This document shows, piece by piece, positions 1 through 7,910 of a stretch of DNA of 64,000 nucleotides. The DNA is from Sphingomonas sp. OV641 (lineage in GTDB: Bacteria > Pseudomonadota > Alphaproteobacteria > Sphingomonadales > Sphingomonadaceae), in assembly GCF_900109205.1 (NCBI RefSeq), contig NZ_FNZB01000005.1:62001-126000 (forward strand). Direction: 5' to 3'. The translations under genes and the position numbers were made by a program. Positions within the stretch are counted from its first letter, which is position 1; every line of letters begins with the position of its first letter. The notes beneath the pieces are model-generated. The model saw only the letters and a program-made list of their open reading frames with translations. It searched no databases and was not told where the DNA came from.

Positions 1-516
1 GGTGCTGTCGTCCTCTGGGCGCTGCGCCAGCTTCTCGGGCGCGGGCTTCAGCACCTCGAAGAAGCCCTCGGGCGGTTTCGCCGGTGCGTGCCGGCTACGC
101 ACCTCCGAGATCCGCGCGGTCGCCTGGTCGCGGAAGAACGGGCTGTCGCCGCGATGTTCGGCGCGCTTCGTGCCGGTCAGGCGGCGCAGATAATAGGTTT
201 CCGCCTCGGAGAGATAGGCCGGCGTCAGGATCGGGGGGGCGAGCTGGCGGCCGAGACAGTCGCAGGCGAGCCATTTGTGGCCGATGCGCGCGTTCTGGAC
301 GAGGCGTATGCCGGCCTGCTCGTCGCCATGATCCCCCTCGCCGACATACCAGCGCACCAGCGCCGCGCGCAGCGGCCCCGGGAGCGGGATGCGGTTGGGG
401 CCTTCGCCCGAAGTGTCGCGGTCGACCAGCCACATGCGTTGCGCATCCGTCCCGGCACGGGAAATATTGACGGTATCGGAAAACGAAGTTTTCCACTTGT
501 CCAGCGATTTCGTCAT
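1..516 (-). CDS. Unknown plasmid protein, N-terminal 172 residues (runs off the left edge)
   Basis: The reading frame is open from an ATG at 516 to the window edge with no stop, so only the N-terminus is visible. It begins MTKSLDKWKTSFSDTV and contains a CDC motif near residue 85. I see no signal peptide or membrane segment, and the visible end is rich in charged residues and proline. It is divergent from the lytic transglycosylase gene, leaving a 91-bp shared upstream region. Overlapping reverse frames from 95 to 1324 look like shadows. I do not recognise the family; its place next to a transfer-type transglycosylase suggests a plasmid transfer or backbone role, which is inference. Confidence 0.6.
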   Translation of the reverse strand, partial: MTKSLDKWKTSFSDTVNISRAGTDAQRMWLVDRDTSGEGPNRIPLPGPLRAALVRWYVGEGDHGDEQAGIRLVQNARIGHKWLACDCLGRQLAPPILTPAYLSEAETYYLRRLTGTKRAEHRGDSPFFRDQATARISEVRSRHAPAKPPEGFFEVLKPAPEKLAQRPEDDST

Positions 517-607
517 CGTCCGTCGATTTCGCTGCGATGATTTGACCGTGGTGTCCGCGACCGGCTCTTCTTGATTCGACGACACAGAGACGAGCGGGGG
601 ACCGGTC

Positions 608-1546
608 ATGAAGAAGTGGATCACAGGGGCTGCATTGGCGGCGATGATTACAGTGCCGGCGAATGCTCAACCCAGGAGGGGGAACCGTCAGGTGCAGATG
701 ATCGCGATGGGCGGTGCGTCGGAACCCACCGGTCTTGGCGCGCGAAGCGAGGCCGGCGTGCCTGCCGGCATCTCGTCGCCACCCGAAATCCCCGGGTTCG
801 CGGTGCATGACCTCAGCCGGCGCTATGTCGAATACCGCATGGTCAACGAGCTGCGCGGCAATGTCGAAGGCGTCGTTCCTGCCCCGATCGATGCCGCGAA
901 CATGGCCGTGCCGGCGCTTCCGGTCGCGGCGTCCTCGCCGATATCGGTGCCGTTCTGGATGCGGCCGGCAGGCCCGGCCCTCCCGATGGCGCCGCCGGTC
1001 TTCACCCCCGGCTGTACGCCCGTCGGCTATCGCCCGTCGGGCATCCTGTCCCGCGGTGCCGAGGCGCGGCGTGCCGCCTTCTACGCGAACATGAGCGCGA
1101 TCGCGTGCGAGCACGGCATCCCGGTCGGGCTGTTCGATGCCGTCATCATGCGCGAGAGCCGCTACGATCCGGCAGCGATCTCGCCCAAGCGCGCCTATGG
1201 CCTCACCCAGCTGATGCCCGGCACCGCCGACGGGCTCGGGGTAAACCGCTTCGATATCATCGGCAATCTGCGCGGCGGGGCACGCTATCTGCGCCAGCAG
1301 CTCGACCGCTTCGGGCAGGTCCATCTGGCACTGGCCGCGTACAATGCCGGTCCCGGCCGGGTGCGCGGCGGGCAGATCCCCCGGATCACCGAGACGCGTG
1401 AATATGTCGCCAACATCCTGACCAACTGGAGCCGCCTCTCCGGCTTCGGTCGGGTCGCAACGGTCCAGGCGTCGTCGTTACCTGTGGCACCGCCTCTCAC
1501 CTCCATGGCAGTACGCGGGCCAGGTGTCGCGATCTCCACCTTCTGA
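608..1546 (+). CDS. Lytic transglycosylase (SLT domain), VirB1-like
   Basis: This is a 312-residue protein with an N-terminal signal peptide ending near PANAQP, a proline/alanine-rich middle, and a C-terminal SLT domain from about residue 155. The catalytic-type MRESRYDP motif (Glu near 182), AYGLTQLMPGTA and the late AAYNAGPGRV motif are all present. The family cleaves peptidoglycan in the periplasm and opens the wall for type IV secretion channels. It lies 3 kb before the tra operon on the same strand but separate from it, so its role in conjugation is inferred from context. The purine-rich GGGGGACC before the ATG serves as a plausible ribosome binding site. Confidence 0.88.
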   Translation: MKKWITGAALAAMITVPANAQPRRGNRQVQMIAMGGASEPTGLGARSEAGVPAGISSPPEIPGFAVHDLSRRYVEYRMVNELRGNVEGVVPAPIDAANMAVPALPVAASSPISVPFWMRPAGPALPMAPPVFTPGCTPVGYRPSGILSRGAEARRAAFYANMSAIACEHGIPVGLFDAVIMRESRYDPAAISPKRAYGLTQLMPGTADGLGVNRFDIIGNLRGGARYLRQQLDRFGQVHLALAAYNAGPGRVRGGQIPRITETREYVANILTNWSRLSGFGRVATVQASSLPVAPPLTSMAVRGPGVAISTF

Positions 1547-1707
1547 CGGTGCTACCTGCACGACGCCGGGGAATTGGACGCGCCGGATCCGCTTGCTTCC
1601 GTCGGGGAGCATTGCGGCGGCGATAGCCGACGCTCCCGCATGTTCCGTACATGCAAGGTTTGGGATTATTTCCGACGGTTCGGCAATCAGGCCGTCAGGC
1701 CCGACGT

Positions 1708-1738
1708 GTTGCCCGACTAGGGCAACGCCATTGGCGTT
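1708..1738. terminator. Overlapping hairpins between convergent genes (likely bidirectional terminator)
   Basis: GTTGCCC (1708-1714) pairs with GGGCAAC (1720-1726), and AACGCCA (1724-1730) pairs with TGGCGTT (1732-1738), so the two stems share bases and are mutually exclusive. An AT-rich TATATTAAATAG tract follows on the plus side. The site lies between the convergent transglycosylase and HTH genes, where a shared terminator would be expected. Confidence 0.5.
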
Positions 1739-1762
1739 ATATTAAATAGAATCCCGTAGCGG

Positions 1763-2527
1763 TTAATCATCATCATGAGTGTCACGCTGGCGCGCCTCGA
1801 TCGTGGCCCCCATGCGGGCGAGCAGCTCACCGAGTTCGCCGCCGATCTCGACACGCGCGCGCTCGCCGAGGCCGAGCCTCGCCAGCATATCGCGCGTCGC
1901 TTGCTCCACATCGGCACGTCGCTGGATGTCGTCATCGGGTAGCGGCGCGGGGCGTAAGCGGCGCGGCAATATCCGCTTCACGCAATCGGGCAGGAGAGCG
2001 CGATAGACATTCGAGGTCTGTGCGTAGCGCGGCCCCGGTCCACTGCCGGGCACCCGTTCGAAGCGCCGCTGGCGTGCGAGCAGCCCGACCGTCTCGAGGA
2101 TATTCAGCACCCGCCCGATCGTGGCCTCGCCCAAACCGGTGCGCTCGGCGAGACCCGCGTAGGACGGATAGACCTGTCCCTTGCACAGCCGCGCGAGCGT
2201 CAGCAGTTCCTCATAGACGCGTATCGCCGCGCTGGTCAGCAACGTCAGGAGACGCTCGGCGACGCTCAGCGAGCGCTTGCCCGCGCGCGCCTCGCGTTTT
2301 AGCCGACGTCCCTCGTCGAGCGCGCGTCTGGCGGCCGCGAGCAGTCGGTCGGTCTCGCCTTTCGCCGGCACCGAAAAGAACGTGTCCTCGAACGTCCCTG
2401 CCTCTCGGCTGCCGCGCAACACCGGCGCGCCGGTCGGATGCGGCGCACCCGATTTCGCCCGCGAGCGGCACACCGGCATCCCCGACAACGCGGCGATGCC
2501 GGCCTCGCCGACTGAAAACAACCCCAT
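1763..2527 (-). CDS. Winged-helix plasmid protein, replication-initiator-like
   Basis: This 254-residue basic protein has a central helix-turn-helix. The stretch from about residue 85 to 165 (LSVAERLLTLLTSAAIRVYEELL, then VYPSYAGLAERTGLGEATIGRVLNIL) is the winged-helix arrangement of a protein type often found on sphingomonad plasmids and annotated as replication or HTH protein. The start is well fixed by AAGGAGGAAGGAAG directly before the ATG. The region upstream of the start holds inverted repeats and a terminator-like hairpin, as expected of a gene under tight copy or autoregulatory control. Assignment as a replication initiator is inference; a transcriptional regulator is the alternative. 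Confidence 0.65.
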   Translation of the reverse strand: MGLFSVGEAGIAALSGMPVCRSRAKSGAPHPTGAPVLRGSREAGTFEDTFFSVPAKGETDRLLAAARRALDEGRRLKREARAGKRSLSVAERLLTLLTSAAIRVYEELLTLARLCKGQVYPSYAGLAERTGLGEATIGRVLNILETVGLLARQRRFERVPGSGPGPRYAQTSNVYRALLPDCVKRILPRRLRPAPLPDDDIQRRADVEQATRDMLARLGLGERARVEIGGELGELLARMGATIEARQRDTHDDD

Positions 2528-2612
2528 CTTCCTTCCTCCTTATGGAGGCCGGGCCCAGGCAAAGAAAATGCGTGGCGCGAAACGCGCATCCTTGACGGTC
2601 GGACCGGGAAGC

Positions 2613-2668
2613 GATATGTCGGGGCTTGAGATTGAAGCCTTTAAGCGTTTACCAGACGCTGACATATC
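2613..2668. promoter_or_regulatory. Nested inverted repeats upstream of the HTH/Rep-like gene
   Basis: GATATGTC (2613-2620) is the exact reverse complement of GACATATC (2661-2668), and inside it AGCGT (2644-2648) pairs with ACGCT (2656-2660). The array lies 86-141 bp before the ATG of the HTH gene, in the region expected to hold its promoter or leader. It could be an operator or a folded leader RNA; the sequence alone does not decide. Confidence 0.45.
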
Positions 2669-2700
2669 GGGTGTTTGCTCCCCGATCCTAACTTTGGGAT

Positions 2701-2727
2701 GCCCGGCCTCGTGCCGGGCTTTCCTTT
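2701..2727 (+). terminator. Rho-independent-type terminator, plus strand
   Basis: GCCCGGC (2701-2707), a five-base loop, GCCGGGC (2713-2719), then TTTCCTTTA. The T-rich tail is on the plus strand, opposite to the flanking minus-strand genes. This fits a short plus-strand transcript running antisense to the leader of the HTH/Rep-like gene, or termination of read-through. Confidence 0.5.
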
Positions 2728-2965
2728 ATGTGGTCACGGCCAAAAACTCCTGTCGGATATGCTGGTTTTCGCGAACTGCGCTTAGGACGGCATTGATTGC
2801 CGCTTCGCGCGAGGACAAGCCAAGCGCTTCCTGAACCTCGTTAAGAAATTCGATGGTTTCAGCCGATAACCAAAAACAGTCTCGTCTTTGGCCCAGCGCA
2901 CGCCGCTGTGCTGCGCGGTTGCGCATGGTTACGGCTGCTGCCTTGGTTGATACCGACTCCGTCAT
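2726..2965 (-). CDS. Small ribbon-helix-helix-like protein
   Basis: This 79-residue protein is read from the ATG at 2965; a TTG at 2983 would add six residues and neither start has a clear ribosome binding site. The second half, WLSAETIEFLNEVQEALGLSS with REAAINAVL after it, has the strand-helix-helix pattern of small plasmid DNA-binding proteins. Its stop codon lies inside the tail of the adjacent plus-strand terminator. A role as antitoxin or copy/partition regulator is possible but not shown. Confidence 0.5.
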   Translation of the reverse strand: MTESVSTKAAAVTMRNRAAQRRALGQRRDCFWLSAETIEFLNEVQEALGLSSREAAINAVLSAVRENQHIRQEFLAVTT

Positions 2966-3054
2966 CGTGACGAAGCGTAGCAAACCGTTAAACTCTTGGC
3001 AATTTTCAGCGCTTAATAAATGCTGAAGCGGTTAATTGTCCGCTGCCTGGGATT

Positions 3055-3588
3055 TCAGGCTTGGTCCTCCCCGCAGAACCTAGCCTTCAGGCTGGCCCGA
3101 TGATTCGAGAGCCATTGCATGCGATCCAGAAGCCTCTCGGCGGTCTGCTGACGTAAAGCCCGCCGGTGGCGATCGTCAAGATCCTGAAGATCAAGACCAT
3201 GGATGTTGGATAGGCCCTGAACGAGCTCCGTAGCCAGCCCGGTCATAAGATCGCTGAAAAAAATGGCGATCTGCAGATCTTCTTCGAGGGAGGCATCAGC
3301 TCGCTCCCCGAGTTCACTGATGACTGCCAACTGGTAGCGGTCGACCCCGAGGTCTCGGAGAATGGCGTCGATCTCATCGACCCGAACCGTCGTTCGCTTG
3401 TCACTGTCTTTGGCCATCAGGCGATAGGCACGTGAGCGGCTCATTCCGATCCTGCCGGCGATGGACCCTGGGGTAATGCCCCTGACCCGCATGATCCTCA
3501 TGGCTATAGCCATGTTTTCATCCGTCGATGGAACCGCAGTCCGAACTGGTCGCCCCAAAGCGGGTTTGCCCCCCCTTGCGTCCGCCAT
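3055..3588 (-). CDS. Putative HTH transcriptional regulator
   Basis: This is a 177-residue soluble protein. Residues ~25-75 (AIAMRIMRVRGITPGSIAGR then MSRSRAYRLMAKDSDKRTTV) look like a Cro/XRE-type helix-turn-helix, followed by DEIDAILRDLGVDRYQLAVI as in many HTH_3 proteins. The C-terminal half is helical and unassigned. It stands alone on the minus strand between two other small minus-strand genes. The target is unknown; control of the plasmid backbone is a guess from position. Confidence 0.55.
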   Translation of the reverse strand: MADARGGKPALGRPVRTAVPSTDENMAIAMRIMRVRGITPGSIAGRIGMSRSRAYRLMAKDSDKRTTVRVDEIDAILRDLGVDRYQLAVISELGERADASLEEDLQIAIFFSDLMTGLATELVQGLSNIHGLDLQDLDDRHRRALRQQTAERLLDRMQWLSNHRASLKARFCGEDQA

Positions 3589-3697
3589 CGCATTCCTCCT
3601 GTCTTGGGGGCATTAAAGTGGCGTGCGTCCCGAGAGGCAACCCTATTTGGATCTCAATTCGTTCTAAGCACGAATGTGTCGAACTGTTTCCGCGCGG

Positions 3698-4162
3698 TCA
3701 TTGCCTCACTGGATGAACATTATCGCGGGTCCTCCTCAATACATCGCTGAATAGTCTCGCCTTGTCGTCCGGTATTCCTATTCTCGATGCGATGCGGGCG
3801 CTTTCCCGATCTGCAATGTAACTCATCACAAGTACAGAGCATGCATTTCTCAAATCAGAACATCGGCCTGTCAGCTTTGCCAGCCACGCATCAAGATTAT
3901 CTAACTCACCCTTGCTAGATCGCTCCAAAGTAAGGACAATTTCATACTCACCATCCGGATCTATTATTGAGAGGTGAGTTTCAATAATGCTCTTTGATGG
4001 CATAAGTGCATTGTCGCGCCAGTGCGCGAGGAGATCGCTTACTAATGCTGAAATGGTTATGTGCCGTTTCGCCTCGTCCGAACCTATACGAACTCCCTCG
4101 GAGGTCAGCTTAAACAACTGCTCCGAAGTATGGATTGTAACCACTTCAATGTTACTCGACAT
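3698..4162 (-). CDS. Hypothetical protein, 154 aa
   Basis: The protein begins MSSNIEVVTIHTSEQLFKLT and has no signal peptide, membrane segment or motif I recognise. Base composition is visibly less GC-rich than in the surrounding tra genes, suggesting separate acquisition. It lies between the HTH regulator and the palindromic array ahead of traA. The frame is open over 155 codons with plausible amphipathic helices, so I take it as a real gene of unknown function. Confidence 0.45.
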   Translation of the reverse strand: MSSNIEVVTIHTSEQLFKLTSEGVRIGSDEAKRHITISALVSDLLAHWRDNALMPSKSIIETHLSIIDPDGEYEIVLTLERSSKGELDNLDAWLAKLTGRCSDLRNACSVLVMSYIADRESARIASRIGIPDDKARLFSDVLRRTRDNVHPVRQ

Positions 4163-4305
4163 ATTAATGCCAGCACCTCATTCCTAATCTCCTGCGCTTT
4201 CCCACGCCTGTTTTCACCAATTTTGAGTCCACGCGGTCTGCTAACCTGTCTGCCTCACAACATGGTCATGCAGCGCATGGACCCGAATCGCATAATCCCG
4301 GCCTT

Positions 4306-4371
4306 TGGGACGCTCCGTCCTAGCGGCTGGGATTGCCAATCCCAGGGACTGGGACGGAGCGTCCCAGCGGC
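4306..4371. repeat. Three 17-bp palindromes on an exact 22-bp pitch (iteron/operator array)
   Basis: Palindromes of the form TGGGA-N7-TCCCA occur at 4306-4322 (last base pair imperfect), 4328-4344 and 4350-4366, starting exactly 22 bp apart. The first and third units are also reverse complements of each other, and AGCGGC spacers repeat. A weaker fourth unit starts at 4372 with TGGGCCTTGAGCCC. The array ends about 165 bp before traA. A two-helical-turn pitch of identical palindromes is what a dimeric DNA-binding protein array looks like (operator, iteron or relaxosome site). Confidence 0.8.
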
Positions 4372-4536
4372 TGGGCCTTGAGCCCCGAAATAGAGTCGAG
4401 AATCGGCAATCCGTGTCTGTCGTCTCCACTATTTTTGCAGAATTACCTTACGACAGCCTTAATCGTTTGGTGAACGCCTCGGATCCGGAGAACCTTCCTT
4501 TGGGCGCACAAAGCGCTCCATCTGAAGGAGACTTCC

Positions 4537-4851
4537 ATGAAAGCACTGACCAAGGGCCGCATCGAGACCGCGGGCCTCGCAGCCCTCGGCCTCGTAGGGG
4601 CCGCAGCCGTTCTGGCCGGTCCGGCGTTCGCCGGCGCCGACGCCACGTTCAACACCGCGCTGAACTCGTTCACCGGCTTCCTCGAGGGTTCGGGCGGTAA
4701 GATCATCACCGTGCTGAGCCTCGCGGGCGGCATCGTCGGCCTCGCCTCGGGGCGCTTCAGCCTCGGCCAGGTCGCGATCCCGGTCGGTGTCGGCGTCGGC
4801 GCGGGCACGGGTATCCCGATCGTCACCTCCACCGTCACGGCGACGGTCTGA
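4537..4851 (+). CDS. traA: F-type propilin TraA (VirB2-like)
   Basis: This 104-residue protein has a basic N-terminus, a leader ending at PAFAGA (about residue 33), and two hydrophobic segments (GGKIITVLSLAGGIVGLA and VAIPVGVGVGAGTGIPIV) split by a short polar loop, the plan of conjugative pilins. Length is close to the F propilin (121 aa). GAAGGAG lies 7 bases before the ATG. It opens the tra operon, ahead of traL, as in F-type systems. The mature protein would polymerise into the conjugative pilus. Confidence 0.85.
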   Translation: MKALTKGRIETAGLAALGLVGAAAVLAGPAFAGADATFNTALNSFTGFLEGSGGKIITVLSLAGGIVGLASGRFSLGQVAIPVGVGVGAGTGIPIVTSTVTATV

Positions 4852-4860
4852 CCCCGTGCG

Positions 4861-4888
4861 CACCGGCCGGGTTGCAGCCCGGCCGGTG
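4861..4888 (+). promoter_or_regulatory. Strong hairpin between traA and traL
   Basis: CACCGGCCGGG (4861-4871) and CCCGGCCGGTG (4878-4888) form an 11-bp perfect stem with a six-base loop, 10 bases after the traA stop. No T-run follows, so it is more likely an mRNA-stabilising or partial-attenuation hairpin that keeps pilin message above that of the downstream channel genes. Confidence 0.6.
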
Positions 4889-4909
4889 TCCCTACCGGAA
4901 GGTGGTGTG

Positions 4910-5200
4910 ATGTCAGCCGACAAATACGTGATCCCGTCTCATCTGGATGACCCCGAACTGATCGGGTTCTGGACGCTGGATGAGTTCCTCTTCATGGTCA
5001 TCCCCTTCGTGTGGGGGATCCTGTCCCAGCATATCATCATCGGCATCGCATTAGGGTTCGCGGGCTGGTGGGGTCTAAAAAAAGCCAAAGCTGGGCGGGC
5101 GGCATCGTGGCTCATACACCTGGCCTACTGGCATCTGCCGGGCGGATTTCCGTCGCTGCGCGCCACGCCACCTTCCTATCTCCGGCTGATGGTGGGCTGA
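4910..5200 (+). CDS. traL: Conjugal transfer protein TraL
   Basis: At 96 residues it is close to F TraL (91). It begins MSADKYVIPSHLDDPELIGF, and the PxxLDDPxxxGFWTLDE start is typical of TraL. It has two adjacent hydrophobic stretches (FLFMVIPFVWGILSQHIIIG and IALGFAGWWGL) and is an inner-membrane pilus assembly protein related to VirB3. The ATG is preceded by GGAAGGTGGTG. It sits between traA and traE, one base from the next gene. Confidence 0.88.
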   Translation: MSADKYVIPSHLDDPELIGFWTLDEFLFMVIPFVWGILSQHIIIGIALGFAGWWGLKKAKAGRAASWLIHLAYWHLPGGFPSLRATPPSYLRLMVG

Positions 5201-5201
5201 G

Positions 5202-5771
5202 ATGGATTTCGCATATCAACATGCGCACAGCCAGCGCGTGCTGCGCCAGCGCAACCTGCTCGGCGTGGTCGCGATCGTGCTCGCAGCAGCCGTGGCACTC
5301 CTCCTCCTCTTCTCCGCCTCGCGTGACCGCGAGGTCGTGTTGCAGCCGGTATTGCGCTCGCCGCTGACCGTCAGCAGCGCGGGCGTCAGTCGTGAATATC
5401 TCGAAATGGTCACGCGCGATACCGCGATCCTGACCCTCGACCGCTCGCCTGCCAACCTCGACTATTGGATGAAGTCGGTCCTCGAGATCGTCTCGCCGCG
5501 CGCGCAGGGCAAGATCAAGGCCGATCTGCTGCGCATCGTCGACGAGCAGCGCGGGTCGAGCATCAGCCAGTATTTCACGCTCCAGTCGATGAAGATCGAC
5601 CCCGCCAACCTCCAGTCGACGGTGACGGGCCAGCTCAACACCGTCGTCGGCCAGAAGATCATCACCTCGCAGGTGCGCACCTTCCGGTTCGACTGGGAAT
5701 ATTCGGGCGTGTCGCTGAAGCTCATCGGCTTCGGGATGGTCCAGCCCGAGAAGAAGGGCATGCCCGCATGA
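5202..5771 (+). CDS. traE: Conjugal transfer protein TraE
   Basis: This 189-residue protein matches the F TraE length (188). A short cytoplasmic N-terminus is followed by one membrane helix (LLGVVAIVLAAAVALLLLF, about residues 19-37) and a periplasmic VirB8-like domain with conserved EYLEMVTRD and NLDYWM blocks. VirB8-like proteins nucleate assembly of the type IV channel. Its end overlaps the start of traK by four bases (ATGA), indicating translational coupling. Confidence 0.9.
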   Translation: MDFAYQHAHSQRVLRQRNLLGVVAIVLAAAVALLLLFSASRDREVVLQPVLRSPLTVSSAGVSREYLEMVTRDTAILTLDRSPANLDYWMKSVLEIVSPRAQGKIKADLLRIVDEQRGSSISQYFTLQSMKIDPANLQSTVTGQLNTVVGQKIITSQVRTFRFDWEYSGVSLKLIGFGMVQPEKKGMPA

Positions 5772-6583
5772 CCAGCTACCTCGCCTTCGGCAGCGCAGCG
5801 CTCGGCACCGTGCTTGCCTCGCGTAGCTTCTGCCATCTCAGCCGTCTGGCGGGCGGTGCCTTGATCGGGGCATCGGTACTGCTGTTCGCCACGCCCGCCT
5901 TCGCCGACCAGAATCTCCAAGTCTCGGACGGCGCGGCGGTGCAGTGCAATGCCTCGGCGAGGGATTTGACGCGGATCAGTCTCGTCCAGGACGAGTTCGC
6001 CAGCGTCTCCAAGATCAACACCGGCAATCCGAGCGACGACTTCTCGGTCGTCAACGAGCCGGTGCGCGGCGACATCTACCTGTCGGTGCCCGACGGCTAT
6101 AGCCGCCCGGTGCTGTCGTTCTTTGCGACCAGCAAGCGCGGCTATGTCTACAAGTTCGCCTGTCGGATCGCGGGCAACGAAGCCGCGCAGGTGTTTCTCT
6201 CGAACCCCGCGATCGAGAAGGCCGAGGCAGCGGACGAGGCGCCGATGGGCCGGGCAGCGGCATCAACCACGAGCCCGCAGGAAGGCGCGATCCAGCTCAT
6301 CCAGGCGATGTACGCCAACAAGGTCGGCGACGGCTACGAGATGAAGCAGCGCGCGATCCGGCCGGTTCATGTCGGCGATCTCAAGGTCCAGATGATCGCG
6401 GAATATCGCGGGTCCGATCTCACCGGCCATGTCCTGCGCATCGAGAACACCGGTGCGACCGAGACGGTGCTGACCGACGACATGGTCGCACCGCGCGGCG
6501 CGCTCGCGGTCTCGATCGCGGATCCCAAACTGGCCGTGGGCAAGGTGACCACGGCCTATCTCGTCTCACGCAGCGGGAAGTAA
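5768..6583 (+). CDS. traK: Secretin-like outer-membrane core protein TraK
   Basis: This 271-residue protein has a long N-terminal signal region ending near FATPAFADQ (about residue 47). The mature part corresponds to F TraK (242 aa), the VirB9-like component that builds the outer-membrane core with TraB and TraV. The start is set by the ATGA overlap with traE. An alanine-rich stretch (KAEAADEAPMGRAAA) splits the N- and C-terminal domains. traB follows four bases after the stop. Confidence 0.85.
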   Translation: MTSYLAFGSAALGTVLASRSFCHLSRLAGGALIGASVLLFATPAFADQNLQVSDGAAVQCNASARDLTRISLVQDEFASVSKINTGNPSDDFSVVNEPVRGDIYLSVPDGYSRPVLSFFATSKRGYVYKFACRIAGNEAAQVFLSNPAIEKAEAADEAPMGRAAASTTSPQEGAIQLIQAMYANKVGDGYEMKQRAIRPVHVGDLKVQMIAEYRGSDLTGHVLRIENTGATETVLTDDMVAPRGALAVSIADPKLAVGKVTTAYLVSRSGK

Positions 6584-6587
6584 GCCG

Positions 6588-7910
6588 ATGGCATTCAAAG
6601 ACATGTTCTCGCGCAATCGCAAGGCGCTCGACGCGCCCGAGGGCGACGGCGTCTCGCCGGTCGCCTCCGAACTCGCCGGTAACGACGCGACCAAAAAGAA
6701 GCAGCAGATGATGCTGGCGGGCGTGGCGGCGGTCGCACTGGTCGGCGCCTCCTTCTACATCTTCGACGGCGGTGACGCGAAACCCGAGACGGCCGACACC
6801 GCCGAGGAGGTGAAGGTCTCCACCAAGGACATGATGAACCGCAACCTCTCCGAGCAGGAGTGGATGGCGCTCAGCGAAAACCGGTTCGATTCCACCGAGA
6901 ACCAGCTGAAGGGCATCAACGGCACCAACCACCGGGTCGACCAGCTCTCCGAGCAGATCGAGGCGCTCAAGGCGCAGAACCAGTCGATGGCCTCGGACGG
7001 CCAGCGTGTGGTCTCGGCCTACCAGAATGAGAACGAGCAGCTGCGCCGCCAGGTCAACGAGCGCGCCAGCGCGCCGCCTGCGCCGGGTCCCGCCGCGATG
7101 TACGGTCCCGCCGGCGTTCCCCTCTATCAGCGGCCCGAGGGCGCAGGGGGGGCACAGGTCCCCGAAGCCCCCGCCCCCGCACGGCTCTCCGAAGTGAAGA
7201 TGGTCTCGTTCCAGACGGCGGGCGGCACCGCGACGCAGGTTGAGAAGGGCAACACCGTCTATAGCGACAGCCCGAACTATCTGCCGCCCAACAGCTTCGC
7301 GACCGCGCGCGTCATCGTCGGCGTCGATGCGGCGGCCGGCGTCCAGAGCCAGACCGACCCATTGCCGGTCGTGCTGCGCGTGACCGGTCCCGCACGCTCG
7401 GTCTTCCAGAACGGCAAGCTCCTGACCACCCGGATCCAGGGCTGCCTCATCAACGGTGCGGCACGCGGCGAACTCTCGAGCGAGAAGGTCTACGTCAAGC
7501 TTCAAAAGATGACCTGCCCGCAGCCCGGCGGGCGTTACGCGGTGTCCGAAGTGAAGGGCTTCATCGCCTTTGCCGGCAAGACCGGTGTGCGCGGGCGGGT
7601 GGTCAGCCGCGAAGGCTCTCTCGTTGGGCAGGCGTTCATCGCGGGGCTTGTCGGCGGGATCGGGCGCGGCTTTGCCACCAACACCAATCTCGCGCTGCAA
7701 CCCGGGAACGTCGTCGTGAACGGTCGCCGCCAGCAACTCGGCCTCGGCGATATCGCCCAAGGGGGTCTGGGCAACGGCGTCGCCGAGAGCGGCGACATGG
7801 TCTCGAAGTATCTCATCGAGCGCGCCGAGCAATACCAGCCCGTGATCGAGATGCCGACCGGTGTCGATGTCGAGGTCGTTTTCCTGGAGGGTGTCCATGT
7901 CCGTAATTGA
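6588..7910 (+). CDS. traB: Conjugal transfer protein TraB (VirB10-like)
   Basis: This 440-residue protein (F TraB is 475) has a cytoplasmic N-terminus, one membrane helix (MMLAGVAAVALVGASFYIF, about residues 44-62), a coiled-coil stretch (about 95-155), a proline-rich spacer (about 160-200), and a C-terminal VirB10/TrbI beta-barrel domain from about 210. It spans both membranes and forms the core complex with TraK and TraV. The last codons overlap the start of the dsbC-like gene, whose ribosome binding site (CTGGAGGG) lies inside traB. Confidence 0.9.
   Translation: MAFKDMFSRNRKALDAPEGDGVSPVASELAGNDATKKKQQMMLAGVAAVALVGASFYIFDGGDAKPETADTAEEVKVSTKDMMNRNLSEQEWMALSENRFDSTENQLKGINGTNHRVDQLSEQIEALKAQNQSMASDGQRVVSAYQNENEQLRRQVNERASAPPAPGPAAMYGPAGVPLYQRPEGAGGAQVPEAPAPARLSEVKMVSFQTAGGTATQVEKGNTVYSDSPNYLPPNSFATARVIVGVDAAAGVQSQTDPLPVVLRVTGPARSVFQNGKLLTTRIQGCLINGAARGELSSEKVYVKLQKMTCPQPGGRYAVSEVKGFIAFAGKTGVRGRVVSREGSLVGQAFIAGLVGGIGRGFATNTNLALQPGNVVVNGRRQQLGLGDIAQGGLGNGVAESGDMVSKYLIERAEQYQPVIEMPTGVDVEVVFLEGVHVRN

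Noticed and set aside
95..1324. 409-codon open frame on the minus strand over the transglycosylase gene
   Set aside because: It has no family pattern, is His/Arg-rich as expected of a GC-rich reverse frame, and lies opposite a clear SLT protein with catalytic motifs.
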